From assembly GCA_015501585.1 (NCBI GenBank), contig JADNRY010000268.1:1-64000 (forward strand): a stretch of 64,000 nucleotides of DNA, read 5' to 3'. Below the pieces are notes generated by a model. The model had not been told where the DNA came from, made no database searches, and worked only from the letters and a program-made list of their open reading frames with translations. The translations under genes and the position numbers were made by a program. The DNA comes from Rhodocollybia butyracea (taxonomy: Eukaryota > Basidiomycota > Agaricomycetes > Agaricales > Omphalotaceae). Shown one piece after another: positions 44,701 through 55,915 of this stretch (position 1 is its first letter; each line of letters opens with the position of its first letter).

Positions 44701-46089
44701 GTGGCGTTGTGATTCGGTAGAAAATCTCCCTCTCTTCAGGAGAGGCATCGATAGCTGGAGACCTGGGTATAAAACTGTCCTTGAAATCATGGAAAACAAG
44801 AGGATCTGGCAAGAAATAGTCCACAAAAGGATTAGTCGGCTCGGCAGGGACAAGAGGGGTGGCGCTCGCGAGCGGAGTGGGAGCCTCCGCATAACGAACA
44901 GATGTGGGCAAAAGCACATCCATCACCGAATTCACAGGTAACGATGGCGTTGAATCCGACACAGATGCATTTACCTCTGTTATCTCCGTTCCTAGCTCGG
45001 ATAACGCCTGTACCCCGTTCCAAATCACAGAAGGGAAAGACTCCATGTACGCCTGAGTCTTTTTCTTGTAAGACATGTCCCTTCCTACCACATCCGATGC
45101 ATCTCGGTTCCGGAAGGACGACCCGAGTGCGGTCTGGAAAGGACTTCCTGGCCTCCGTGCTAGGAGCGAGAGTGGAGGTCGAGGCTGAAGCTGAATACAA
45201 CACAGAGTTGTATGAGTTTTTCCCACCAGAGTGGGTGTAAGAAGAGAAGGACTGTTTTGCCTCAGCGAGAATCCGATAAGCTGAAGCTTCCCCCTTGACC
45301 TGGGACCATTGGCTGTTATAATATGATTCGGGGAAGCTCTCGTTGTGATCATGGTGGCTAGCACACATCTTGATTTCTCTCGGGAGCCAAAGGTTGAAAT
45401 ACTTCTTGGATTCGCATTAGTTCTTGAAGAAGCCAAAATGATACTTGAAAAACTTCGGCCGCGGGCTTTCGGGGTCGCCACCATAGCGTTGGAACTCGAA
45501 TGCAAAATACTGGTGAGTAGCTTCGATCCACTGGTTATAGAGGAGATCCTCGTCCTTCAGAGGGCCAATGTCCTTTTCATCCTTCAATTTCTTCGCGATG
45601 TCGTCGATGTCAATAACATAAGTCTTTGTTGTCATACCTGGGACCCTGTACTGTTTATAGAGATGGATTTTACTGATGATTTTTTCGGCGGTTGGTGGGT
45701 AAAAGAATGCAAGAGGAAAGACATAGTGGTGGCATGCGGTTTCGAAAAAACGCATCTGGAAAAACGATGCGTATGGGTGCAGCTGCACTTCGAGTAACAA
45801 GTTGGACAGGTGGTTCCGGGCCTGCAAAAATAGAAGCTTGGCCCTGGCGGTCAGTGGCTCCTGCAGAGGTATTCAACTTCTCTTTCTCGTCTTCTTCATT
45901 AGCTTTCCTCATCTCCACAATAGCATGAGAGCCCAAGATTGGCATGAGTTCTGTGAAGATCGTGGGGTCCTTCCTAAGGCCGTCAAAAACTTTGTCATCA
46001 ATGGATATAGTGGATTCCACATCCGAGATATCCATATCCACTTCCACTGGCCGTCTCGGAGGTGCGGCACCTGGAATAGTGTCTGCCAT
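44701..46089 (-). pseudogene. Gag-like gene of the Ngaro-like element, frameshifted
   Basis: Start MADTIPGAAPP at 46089. An acidic N-terminal region is followed, after a frameshift near 45740, by a folded stretch (YVIDIDDIAKKLKDEKDIG...EATHQYFAFEFQRYGG). After another shift comes a Cys-rich nucleic-acid-binding part (CIGCGRKGHV, later CEFGDGCAFAHICSLCGG). The Cys/His arrangement resembles Gag proteins of DIRS/Ngaro elements. At least three frame changes occur before the RT. Confidence 0.65.
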
Positions 46090-46337
46090 AGCCTGCGTGT
46101 GTTTAGCACGTGCTAGTTCTCTCTCCAGAAACTTTTCCCTGCGGCTATCGTTACACGCAGTAATTTCCACGTTCTTCTTCAAGATTGTCTTCAACGGAAG
46201 TTTTTTTCAACGCGTTGTTTACTTCCGGGGATATATGCGTCCGTTTGGTGCGAGTCGACCGGTCGAAAGAAGAGTCGTGAGGTTGGAAGCGTTTGAGAAG
46301 CCTTGGTGGTGCAGAGTTGTCCGTCATCTCGAGGAAA

Positions 46338-46488
46338 GAGCTTTTTAGAAGTAAAGTGTTTGGACGACGTTGGCGACGTTGAGAATCGGTTTGAGTTCAG
46401 CGTAAGGGGCTTAACGATGTGATAAGATGCCGATTCTCACGTCTGCCTATCTTATCCTTCAATAAGCGCCTTTAGCACTTATCTCGGA
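46338..46488 (-). repeat. Split direct repeat A1
   Basis: 151 bp matching 40694-40844; the outer 5' end of the element in coding sense. Confidence 0.85.
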
Positions 46489-46925
46489 AATTCTGAGTAT
46501 AGATATGGGTGGCTGGAGAAGGTGTGCACATGAGTGGCTTCAGTTTTCAAAGCGACAGATGTGTGTCAAAGTGATCTACACGTGCTCGTGAGATGATCGA
46601 TGCGTTTCTGCTTGTCATCGCATTGGGCACTATCTTCATATGCAAGAAGTGCAGCTCTGGAGGCTCATGTATTTTGTGATGCGTCATAATGCATATCTCG
46701 ACACACTTTGGCCGTATACTGTGGGGGCTTTGCTGGTCCCGGATGATTTGCCGCCTGTATTTGTGGATCTACGCAATTATACTCAGCCTATGAGCTCTAG
46801 ATCTGGGGCCCATAGACACTGGTCAATGGCGGAGTCTGCTGGAAAGCAGATAGCTTGGAATTGGAGGAATATAGTTTACAGGTCGAGTTTGCACAGGGAT
46901 ATGTGGTGCTGGATGCTTTAATGTG
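46489..46925 (-). pseudogene. M-family remnant 3, right piece
   Basis: It continues the M copy interrupted at 40456 and matches 51330-51910 and 15100-15420. No usable frame remains. Confidence 0.4.
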
Positions 46926-47074
46926 AGTGATGCATTCCTTGTGTGCATTGAGAGTGTTGCTAAGATTATTTTCGGTTACATATACGTCTGATGATACTAC
47001 ATCCACCATACCAACAGCAACCTCCTCTTCTGCAGCTGGAGCGTCAATTTATGTATCGCCGTACAGGCGTCTTA

Positions 47075-47680
47075 ATCTAATGCTCTAGTTGTTCTTGGAG
47101 CGGTGCTTGGTGTCCGAGTGGACCTTAAAGGAATTGTAGTACTGACCATTATCACTGTAAATTATTGGCTGCCAGGTTTGCACGTTTGTTTGGCACCCCC
47201 AGACAAAATGAGGAACACCAGGATGGACGGAGTGTAATGTCTTCCGCTTATATCCACAGTAATGAACATCGTGGTCACAACTAGCACCATTCCAGTCCGG
47301 CCTCCACCTAGATTAAGTAGGAAGTCAACCTTCAGTATCACAGTCTACCATAACCACCGCCTCTCTTAATACCCAGACGGCCCCAGGCCGCCCTCCGCTT
47401 CCTTCACTCATCACTAAACAGTTAACCCCCACCCACACTAAAGAAGACGTCCGTTGGCTATATGGAAAGGCAAATTCATGCTTTCCCCGGTGTCCAAACA
47501 ATTCACACCAGCGGTGGTCCCCATACCCAGAGCACATCAACTGCGGACTCTGCGATGTCATCATTGTTCCCAAGCCAATTTACAAGGATGGTTGTGGGAT
47601 GGTATCTGGACAACAATGTCATTGTAATATGCCAATCCTATTACAGAGCAACCCGCCTGAGCTACGGAAGTGGCTAGAGG
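47075..47680 (+). pseudogene. Module B copy 2
   Basis: Diverged copy of 18640-19185, including a damaged anchor segment and the tail with EDVRWLYGKANSCFP-like coding. Frames are broken. Confidence 0.35.
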
Positions 47681-48403
47681 TTAGAGGCATGAGGAGATTT
47701 TGACAAGCAGGAACCTCGTGTCCGTTTCAGCTGGCGTGCGTCTACAATTAGTTCATCGGCGGTTATGTTCAGTTGGTGCGACGCAGGAAAGAAGAATTGG
47801 CAGGGTCAGTGGCGAATGTAGGGAATAACTGTGCCAGGTATCTGACTGGCGACGGTTTGTTCTGTCCTTTAAACTTGTTGTCTGACCAGCCCAAACTCAA
47901 ATCTCTCGGCGCACACATCGTTCAAGTCGACCTACCAATCCTTGCCATTTTAAACAGTACTCAACGCCGCAAAACGCATCTAGGCCGTGGTGGGAGGTTT
48001 CCGAAAACAAGGGAAGAGGCGTGACTGTGAGTGAGACTGAACATTGCTCATGGAATTCTCTAGATTTCGCAAGTTACATGCGTCCGTGTTGCATGACTTC
48101 TACTACAAATTCTGCCCCCGAAGGTCCTACAGCGCGTCGGCTACTACATCTTCTTTGACATGTCTCCCTTTCTGTTCATTCCGGTAAGGTGGTGTAACAT
48201 CTTTTTCATGCTGCAAGTTATCTTCCCTCATTCACAGTCAATGTTCAGTACTTCAGTTCGAGGCATGGATTATGACGGCGATAATATTGTTCAAGTCAAA
48301 CGTGTCAAAGCAGAATGAATGTCTACTTTGTACATCACCATAACCAACTTTCCTCTTCATCTCCTCACCCTTCAAGCTTCAAGTTTCATTGGCACAGTCT
48401 GTC

Positions 48404-48593
48404 TGTCCCTTCCAACAAGTTATCTTCCTCCGCACACGAGTTATCTTCCTCCGCACACAGGCTACTCATACCAGGTCAATTTTCCTCTAATCAACTGGCA
48501 CAGTCTGTCCAAGTCTGTCCCTTCCAACGAGTTATCTTCCTCCGCACACAGATTACTCATAGATCAATTTTCCTCTAATCACTAGGACACGGA
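48404..48593 (+). repeat. Tandem repeats within P4
   Basis: A ~110-bp unit (GTCTGTCCCTTCCAAC...TTTTCCTCTAATCA) occurs twice. Inside the first, a 21-bp GTTATCTTCCTCCGCACAC unit is itself duplicated. Confidence 0.6.
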
Positions 48594-48682
48594 TTGGTGA
48601 AAGCCGATGTTATATTGGAGTGTATCTTCCTCTGGCGGTCGCGGCGCTTCGTAGTCCTCAATCCAATCCTGTGTACTCGGGC

Positions 48683-49340
48683 CCCCGGAAAGTAACGGTC
48701 TGGGTATTTTTTGGCAATATCTCAGCAACAACCTGACATTTTGACTAGGTCCAAGTTGTGGACTTGAACTATAGTACATTTCTGGCTTTTTGAGATAGAT
48801 AAATAGATGTGGACGTGAGAAATGAATTCCATATAAGGAATTCTTAAAAATCCCAAAAATCTACAGCGTGAAATAATTTTTTTGGGAACAAACCATGTCC
48901 ACTATTAGAAAGAGCAACATCGAAAATGGTAGGTACCAGGTTTACCTCAGTGAAATGGACAAATCAGATGCTACAATTTGAGTGCCAATTTTGCCTGATT
49001 TTGCCTATTTTAGCGTATTTTGGCAATTTTAGGGCAACTTTGCAGGTTGATAGGGAGGTCAAATAAGAGGATTTCTTTAGTGTTAAAATTGGAACAACCA
49101 TTTTCGATGCTGCTCTTTCCAATGGTGAACATGGCTTATCCCCAAAAAAATTATCTTATGCTGTAGATTTTTGGGATTTTTAAGAATTCCTTATATGGAA
49201 TTCATTTCTCACATCCACATCTACTTATCTATCTCATAAAGCCAGGAATGTACTATAGTTTAACTCCACAAGACCTAGTCAAAATGTTAGGTCGTTGCTG
49301 AGATATTTCCAAAAAAGACCCAGACCGTTACTTTCCGGGG
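48683..49340. mobile_element. Foldback/MITE-like element with ~245-bp inverted arms
   Basis: The left arm 48683-48930 is the inverted copy of 49098-49340 with scattered mismatches; both ends read CCCCGGAAAGTAACGG. The 167-bp centre has no coding frame. Flanks CCTGTGTA and CCTGAGTA could be a decayed 8-bp target duplication, but a six-base stretch lies between it and the left arm. It is probably a non-autonomous DNA transposon inserted in a P copy. Confidence 0.6.
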
Positions 49341-50569
49341 CCTGAGTATATGGATGAATATAGAAATGAATCTGTCTGATCTCTAGGACTGGGATTGATG
49401 GAAGCCGGCATTATGCATTATCCTGAAGTGGATTTGGTCGCGACTCTGTAGAGCAAGTCTGACGATGTGTGATTTGGAGGTCATTAATTCGACCCTAGGT
49501 ATTGGAAGTACATACATTGTCAGGGACTTCCCCGCTTCCTCGCTTCTGCTCCTTCCTCTGTCACTTGTTCATATCACCCCTCCTCACAGATGTATATATG
49601 CTCCGCCGGCCTTGCTAAACACTTGGGCACACGCTGGTTTGCCGGAATGAAGAAACCTGCTTCTGCCGTTGGTGAGTCTCTGTTGATACATCTCACTGTC
49701 GCGTTTTCCGGTACTCATATAATGGGATTACTATGACAATTCAAGTTTCCGCAAAACCTGCGAGCAGTGTTTGAAGGGAAGGAATGTCTGCTGCCAATTT
49801 GGCATTTCCAAATCACTCTACTACTTCAAACTTCAAGTTGTAGTAGTACGGCAGTTTATTTTGTCACTGCCTCTGGACCAGTAGCTTTGGAAGGCGGATG
49901 ATGATAGGGCGATTGAAGATAACGGAGCTACTGGTACCGGTGAAAACTTGGTAACAAGTCTTCTTTCCATCTCTCATGTCCTGAAACTCCTTTGCGTTCC
50001 TGTGGTATCGACAGCGGGGCATTCGGCGAGTGAGCCTTGCTGGTATTTAATCCCTGTAGCTTGGTATAAGCGCAACAAACCCTCGAGTGGCTGGTTGTGT
50101 TCCTGTTGGCCGTGCATGGTGTGGGTGCTCTGAGAGTAACTGGTACATATTAGAAGGATTTACTCGTAACTTGATTGAATTGATTGACTATTCTGCCAGT
50201 ATCATACCATTCAATGTTGACGCCAGTACTTTCTTTACTTTAACTACCGAACATCTAATTATCACGTAGAGAGAAAGTGTGCTCAATTATAATTGCAGAA
50301 GATATCGGGCAACACCGGAAAGGTGAGTTTCTGTAGATCATATATACAACTACTATCATATGTCCCTCGGGTTCCTCCTAAGCAATGAAGATACAGGTGT
50401 ACTGGTAGAAACATCAACATGTGTATACCAAGGCAGCATGAGTGCTGCACTTGCAGCGACGGGGATAAAGCAAGGGAGGATGTCCTTGATGTATGGAGCA
50501 ATGAATGGCCAGATGTGCGAACCCATGGATATCAGGGCGATGTCAGAAGGTCACTAACCAGACTTCAGA

Positions 50570-51900
50570 ATAATCCCTAGTCCCAACAACCGAAAACTCA
50601 CTTTGCCAGCCCAACCATAACACTAATCGCCGCCCAAAAAAAGTGCACTCCCACCACGTAATGTGTAAAGGTCCACAATGGTGGATGATAGATGATATGC
50701 CGGCGACAATGAGGGATATTGATGAGAGAAGAAAGGTTGAGAGAATAAGGAGAGCGAATCTTGGTCTTTGAACTTGCATTTTGAGTGGTACAACAATGCA
50801 ATGATGTTGGTTGTCGAGGATAGATATGTTCCAGGAGTGGTCGAAGGTTTTAAGCAGTGCATTTGCTGTAACTGGGATAACATAGCAGTGTGCCCTGTAT
50901 GAAGCGACAAATGGTCGGATATGCGAACCCATGGACTGTGTAGTTATGTCAGGTTGATGACAGAGCCAGACACGTCAGAACAATCCATAGACGCAACTAC
51001 AAAAAACTCACCTCAGCATCCTGACCATAACACTAATCGCCGCCATGGATGTGCCTAAGTACACATGAAGACAGTCAGGATGTATTGTATGGATGAGATG
51101 GCAACACTGATAAGGAATAAGACTGAAAATAGAGATCCTACAGATGGATCGATGAGATCCTGATATATGATATCTTAAGATGGCGACGGTGATAATCGAT
51201 ATTGATAAGGCCTTGAGGAATAAGATCGATAACAGAAAAAAGTGAACGGGAATGAGGAGAGCTTAGGTGACTCAGGAACGCCATGCATCCTTCATCCTTG
51301 GAATTGGGTACCGGGTTTTGTTGGTTGTGGAATTCTGAGGGCAGATATGGGCGGCTGAAGAGGGCATGCACATGAGCGGCTTGAGCTGTCTAGTGATATC
51401 CAGTCATACCTGCCACCATTAAGAGACCTAAGACGCATTTATCTCTCACTTCATCTGCTTATTCTAATCCAACTTTGTCCTTGTGGTATTCTTCTGGCTG
51501 TTCCTTGAGAAAAAATGAGGGAAGTATAGAGCCCAAGCACCACAAAGACGGGGATGTTGAAGACCAGAGCCTACCAGAGCGTGAACTGCTGCCACTGTCA
51601 AGTGTGAAAGTGGTCTACATGTGCTCGTGAGATGATCAGCGCGTTTCTGCTTGTCAGTGCATTGGACACTATCTTCAAGTGCAGACAAAAGTGGACACCA
51701 AGGGAAACCAGAGCTTGTATATCTTGCAAGGATATGTATCAATAAACAGGTCCTAATGTATCGACATCTCAATGCACTTTGGCCTTATTCACGTGATGAT
51801 AGTCAGCCTATGAGCTCTGAGATCTGGGGTCTGGGGGCCCAGATAGTAGATAGCGCAGTCTGCTGGATAGCTTGAGATTGGGGTAACATATTGTATGGGT
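50570..51900 (-). pseudogene. M-family remnant 4
   Basis: The most complete M copy by layout: donor-bounded blocks near 50600 (WAAISVMVGLAK) and 51010, hydrophobic FALLILSTFLLSSISLIV near 50720 and the ALVFNIPVFVVLGLY-like segment near 51560. One-base shifts separate them. Multi-pass membrane protein, function unknown. Confidence 0.4.
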
Positions 51901-52054
51901 TGAGTTTGCGCAGGGATATGTGCGGGATGCTTTGATGTGAGTGATATATCCGCTGTGGGCATTGGTGCTGTTGTTAAGATTAGGTGGTTTAGATTTACGC
52001 CTGACGATACTGCATACATCTATTATACCAACGCCAACCTCTTCTTCTGCAGCT

Positions 52055-52200
52055 GGCCTTCAATGTCTATTGCCGTATGAGCAGTGTCTTCCAACAGCCC
52101 AGCTGCTGTTCTCGCAACGGTTCTCGGTGTCTTAGCGGGCCTTATAGGGTTTGTATTGACCATTATCATTGTAAATTATGACACAAAATAGCCGCTAGGC
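52055..52200 (+). pseudogene. Module B copy 3 (anchor part)
   Basis: Encodes VLGVLAGLIGFVLTIIIVNY then a stop; truncated at about 52240 where L1-related antisense sequence begins. Confidence 0.35.
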
Positions 52201-52214
52201 TTCTATGTCTGTGC

Positions 52215-53590
52215 GCTCACAAGGAACACCAGAATGGCCGGTAATTGGCTTGGTTTGTACTGGGGTGTGAAAGGTGCTATAAAACAACCTATCAAATAAA
52301 ATACTGCGCCTAACCAGACTATCAACTTGTTTAAAGGGAGCGAGGCTGGGTTGTCAAAGATTCCCCACAGAATAGTATAAGATCGAATATAAGCTAGAAC
52401 ACACTCCAGTGTCAAAACAATGAACTAGCAAAGTGGTGACAAAATCTAAGACATTTGTAGAACTGAACTAGCAAAGACTATCATCGAGTGCATGTGTGTA
52501 TAACCAAACCAACAAAACAAAACCGATTATAACAAAGTCAAAACACTCCTAGGCAAACTCTGGCTCTAGCTAGCAAAGTAACAACGAGGTTTGAAACACT
52601 CCTGGGCAAACTCTGGCTCCAGCTAGCATAACACCGTAATGTCCCTGACCAAACTTTGGGTCAAGCTACAAAACTGTAAGTGATACCAAATCACTAGGAA
52701 CTCGCACCACAATCTTAGTGGCTTGCTAAACTTTGATTAAAAACTAGCTAAGGAACCCTCACTCTGGAGCTGAATAATTCCTTACTAGATATTGTCCCCT
52801 CTAAGGAAATACCTAGATTCACACTTAAGACTGATTAAATCTCAAATGGGCACAAAAGCTGGCATGAAGTATATTACACACAACTTCCAACTATGTTAGA
52901 GTGACAGCTACGCGACCACGCAAGCCCTCACTGGTCTACTCTAAACACTAGCGTAAGATATAATATAATAAACTTCAACAATGAATACAAGTAACCAAAC
53001 CAGCCTGATGAAGATCACTAAGGACTTCAAGAACTGGGTTGCCCAGGCCTATTATATGGGAACAGGTAAGCTTCGACGGTGAAGAGACTCTTAACTTCGT
53101 CACAACGGGTGGTTATGAGAGGTGGCAAGATAACTTCCTTTTATTGGATAAATACATTGGGCTTATATACTGGATTTATTCTAGTTTTATATGAAAAGAG
53201 ATGAAACAGAGACGGAAGTAAAAGAAAAATAAGGAAAGTGGGGAAATTTAGCCAGGAAAGGAAACTCCTGCCTGGATTTAATATTACAACCTCGAGAAAT
53301 CCGCCAAAACGTGTATATGGTCTGGACTTGGGTATGAAAATAAAAATATTAAAATGATTAAGATATTCAGGTCCTAGAGATCTGGTTCCACATCAGACCA
53401 TCCGCTCCACTGGAGGTACTATGTTTCATGCCCCAAGGGCTGTTCACCTAGGCTCTCTGATGTAGTTCTGGACACTTCGAGTTTCCCCCTTCCAGTCCTG
53501 TATCGTAATAACATGCTCAGGCATTGAGCCTTTTTGCTAGCTATACAAAGATACCCAGGCGGCCAGGACGTATACATTGGTACAAGTCAC
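52215..53590 (-). repeat. L1-related element, antisense, diverged
   Basis: The reverse complement matches the leader of the L1 copy at 61502-62262, followed on the far side by a diverged L1 end (53100-53270 matches the inverse of 54480-54660). The short frame 52203-52415 (LECVLAYIRSYTILWGIF...WLGAVFYLIGCFIAPF) corresponds to 62079-62276. Two ~80-bp leader repeats (AAACACTCCT(A/G)GGCAAACT...) lie at 52540-52630. Confidence 0.55.
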
Positions 53591-53599
53591 AAAGCACGC

Positions 53600-54691
53600 T
53601 ATTAGGCCTAAAATTGGCCTAAGGCGTGTAACTGTACATTTTGACACTTTGTATGTGTTATACAATGCAATAAGAGAGTTATACGGAGCCCGAGCGTGAT
53701 AGCTGTTGCCGAGGCAAAGAACTTAACAATAATACTCAGCGAGCCGTGAAGGTACGCCCACAAGCGTAGCCTAGAGCCAAGCTAGCGAGGATACCTGGGC
53801 TGCCCGGAGATGTAACGCTAGATTGTCAATCTAGTTATACCCAAGAGTGTAGACTCTCTAAACTACAGGACATCTCGAAGCGGGATAAGTACTAAGCCAA
53901 CGCGTTACTCAAGGGAAGGAATTATGAGGGAAGGCATCCCTTGCACTAAGACCCCAACGAGCTATGTTAAGATGTGGACTTTACAGTCCGTAACAAAGGA
54001 CCAGAACGATCCCGAGGAAACCTTAGAGATCTATTCGCGGCACCGGTTGCAACCGTGAGGACGGTAGAAACATGCTTAGCAGTCCTACAGAAAGCTACGC
54101 GCCGGGGGCTAGCCTTGGCAAATCGAAACATTTGATCTTAGAAATCATACACGGAAGGTCTTATCCGTTAAAGCCAACTATCGGGAATCGCTTGTACATA
54201 CTCAGCGCAGTTGCTCGAGATTATCATAAGTGGTGTCGTTGGAAAGCTAGATAACAGGCCTTCTTGAGAGAATGTTAATCACACTCAGGATGGACAGAAC
54301 TATCCGAGGAATAGAATGAAACTCACCCAAGGGAAACTGGGCAGCGAGTGATCATGAAGCGTAAAGGTACTCCTGACCCCGGAGAATTGTGGAGTAATCG
54401 GAGAAACCTCGCTCAGATCAAAACACTCTAAAACTATGTTAATCCTCACGAAATCATATTTTACCTCTGATATATACCCAAGAATGGACTATTTCTTTAT
54501 CGTGTGTACCATATATAGGCTGGAGTTTCCTTTCCGAGCCAGATTCCTCTGTTCCACTCTCTTTCCGTCTCTCTCCGTATCTGTTTCATCTATTTTTCGT
54601 ATTAAACTCTCTCTACTCAGTATATAAGCCAGATATATTTATTCAATAAGACAAGTTTCTTGCCCTCGACTTGACTGCTAAGACCAGTGCT
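53600..54691 (+). repeat. L1 LTR-like repeat, full copy (L1b)
   Basis: 1092 bp, closely matching 60411-61501. It ends with a promoter-like CT-rich stretch, TATATAAGCC-like box and AGACCAGTGCT. Directly after it, 54692-54766 matches 62183-62250, so most of the leader has been deleted here. The internal short frame survives only as 54072-54254. Confidence 0.65.
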
Positions 54692-54809
54692 TTAGGTGCG
54701 GTAGTGTTTTTGTTAGGTTGTTTTATAGCACCTTTCGCATACCTACACGTAAATACCCAAATAACGCGCAAGTGCCTTCCACATGCTTGGCGGTAAGTGC
54801 CCTACTACC

Positions 54810-55335
54810 CAGTTCCTCGAATTAATGTATTAGAATTTCACTAGTCAATAGTCGGCCGATATCATATATCAAATTCGCTTCAACTAGATCTCTGCCACGG
54901 GTCCCTCTTTCGTTCCGACCAGCCAAATTGTTACAACTGAGATCCACCAGTCCGTAAGGCGATCCTAGATCTGTTCCTCTGGCATTCGTCTTTCTGCTAG
55001 CCAAGTACGAGGCTTGCTCCCTCTAAGTCCTTCCCTTAGTAATGCGTCTCCTAGCACTCATCCCACTTCGAGACATCCTTATATGCGGTCGTAAGCAATT
55101 GGGTGGGTAGAAACTAGACTGACAATCTAGTGCTAATGTCTCTGGGCACCTCGAGTATACTTCGCTAGCTTAGTATCAGGCTGCGCTTGTGGACACACCA
55201 TCACAGCTAACTGAGTCTTATCGTTGAGATACTAAGCATCGGCTACAGCTATCATGTTCGTGCTCCGCATAACTCTCTTATTGTACATGTAGACCGCATA
55301 CTGTGTCAAAATATATGGCTACAAGCCTAGCCGCA
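54810..55335 (-). repeat. L1 LTR-like repeat, inverted diverged copy (L1d)
   Basis: The reverse complement follows the first half of L1: TAAGAGAGTTATGCGGAGCACG, the CTAGATTGTCAGTCTAG hairpin and the ACATCTCG region. With L1b it forms a large inverted pair separated by about 120 bp. Confidence 0.5.
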
Positions 55336-55349
55336 AAATCTGCATATTA

Positions 55350-55668
55350 CCGGAGTGTAATCTCTTCTTATACCCACAGTGCTAATGAACATACAGTCCT
55401 CACTGCAACCTCTCCTGGTACCCAGACAATCTGCCCTCCATTTCCTCCACTCATCACTCATCACTAAACAGTTACCCCCCACCCCAGTTGAAGAAGACAT
55501 CCAGCGGCTATACAGAAAGGCAGATCCATGCTTTCCCTGGTGTCCAAACGGTTCACACTGGCAGTGGTAGTACCCCAGAGCACATCAACTGCAGACTCCC
55601 CGATGTCCTTATTGTTCCCAATGCAATTTACAAAGATGGTTGTGAGATGGTATCTGGACAACAATCTC
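55350..55668 (+). pseudogene. Module B copy 4 (tail part)
   Basis: Close match to 18810-19125 without the anchor exon; joined abruptly at about 55670 to the small NLR-adjacent gene. Confidence 0.4.
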
Positions 55669-55915
55669 AAATAGCTACCTCTTGTGTTGTATATTGCTGA
55701 TGTGGCAACTCCGGAGATTAGTTAGCCAGTAGGTTTGTATGTCCGTATACTTACTCATCATATTAGCAATATTATACAGTATGTACAGTACATAAGCTTG
55801 CATGTAGTACCGTAGTACTCATGCGTTTGTGAGGTATCTAATACCTTGTTCAGGCACACTAACTACTTGTGTTGGATCCCAGGACTGACCGCCTGATTGG
55901 ACACTCATCAGATAC
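55669..55915 (-). pseudogene. Small unknown gene next to the NLR, copy C fragment
   Basis: It retains MSVQSGGQSWDPTQVV and the helical stretch but has a stop (TNA then TGA) and is cut at 55670. It is fused directly to the truncated end of NLR-C. Confidence 0.4.

Larger units (their letters stand above)
40457..46488 (-). mobile_element. Ngaro-like tyrosine-recombinase (DIRS-order) retroelement
   Basis: 6032 bp, coding on the minus strand in the order Gag, reverse transcriptase/RNase H, tyrosine recombinase. Its ends are split direct repeats of the A1-body-B1-A2-B2 form known for Ngaro elements: A1 46338-46488, B1 40845-40944, A2 40694-40844, B2 40457-40556. There is no target-site duplication: the M-family target reads GGTTGTGG directly followed by AATTCTGAG, as expected for recombinase-mediated insertion. 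Coding parts carry one nonsense codon and several frameshifts, so this copy is probably inactive. Confidence 0.88.
47770..50290 (+). pseudogene. P-family remnant 4, split by a foldback element
   Basis: 47773-48024 encodes ELAGSVANVGNNCARYLTGD, related to LVEPVAAIGSGYTGYLTANS at 60031-60094. 48030-48660 and 49345-50290 continue the family (blocks matching 12480-13560). The foldback element at 48683-49340 interrupts it. Confidence 0.4.
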
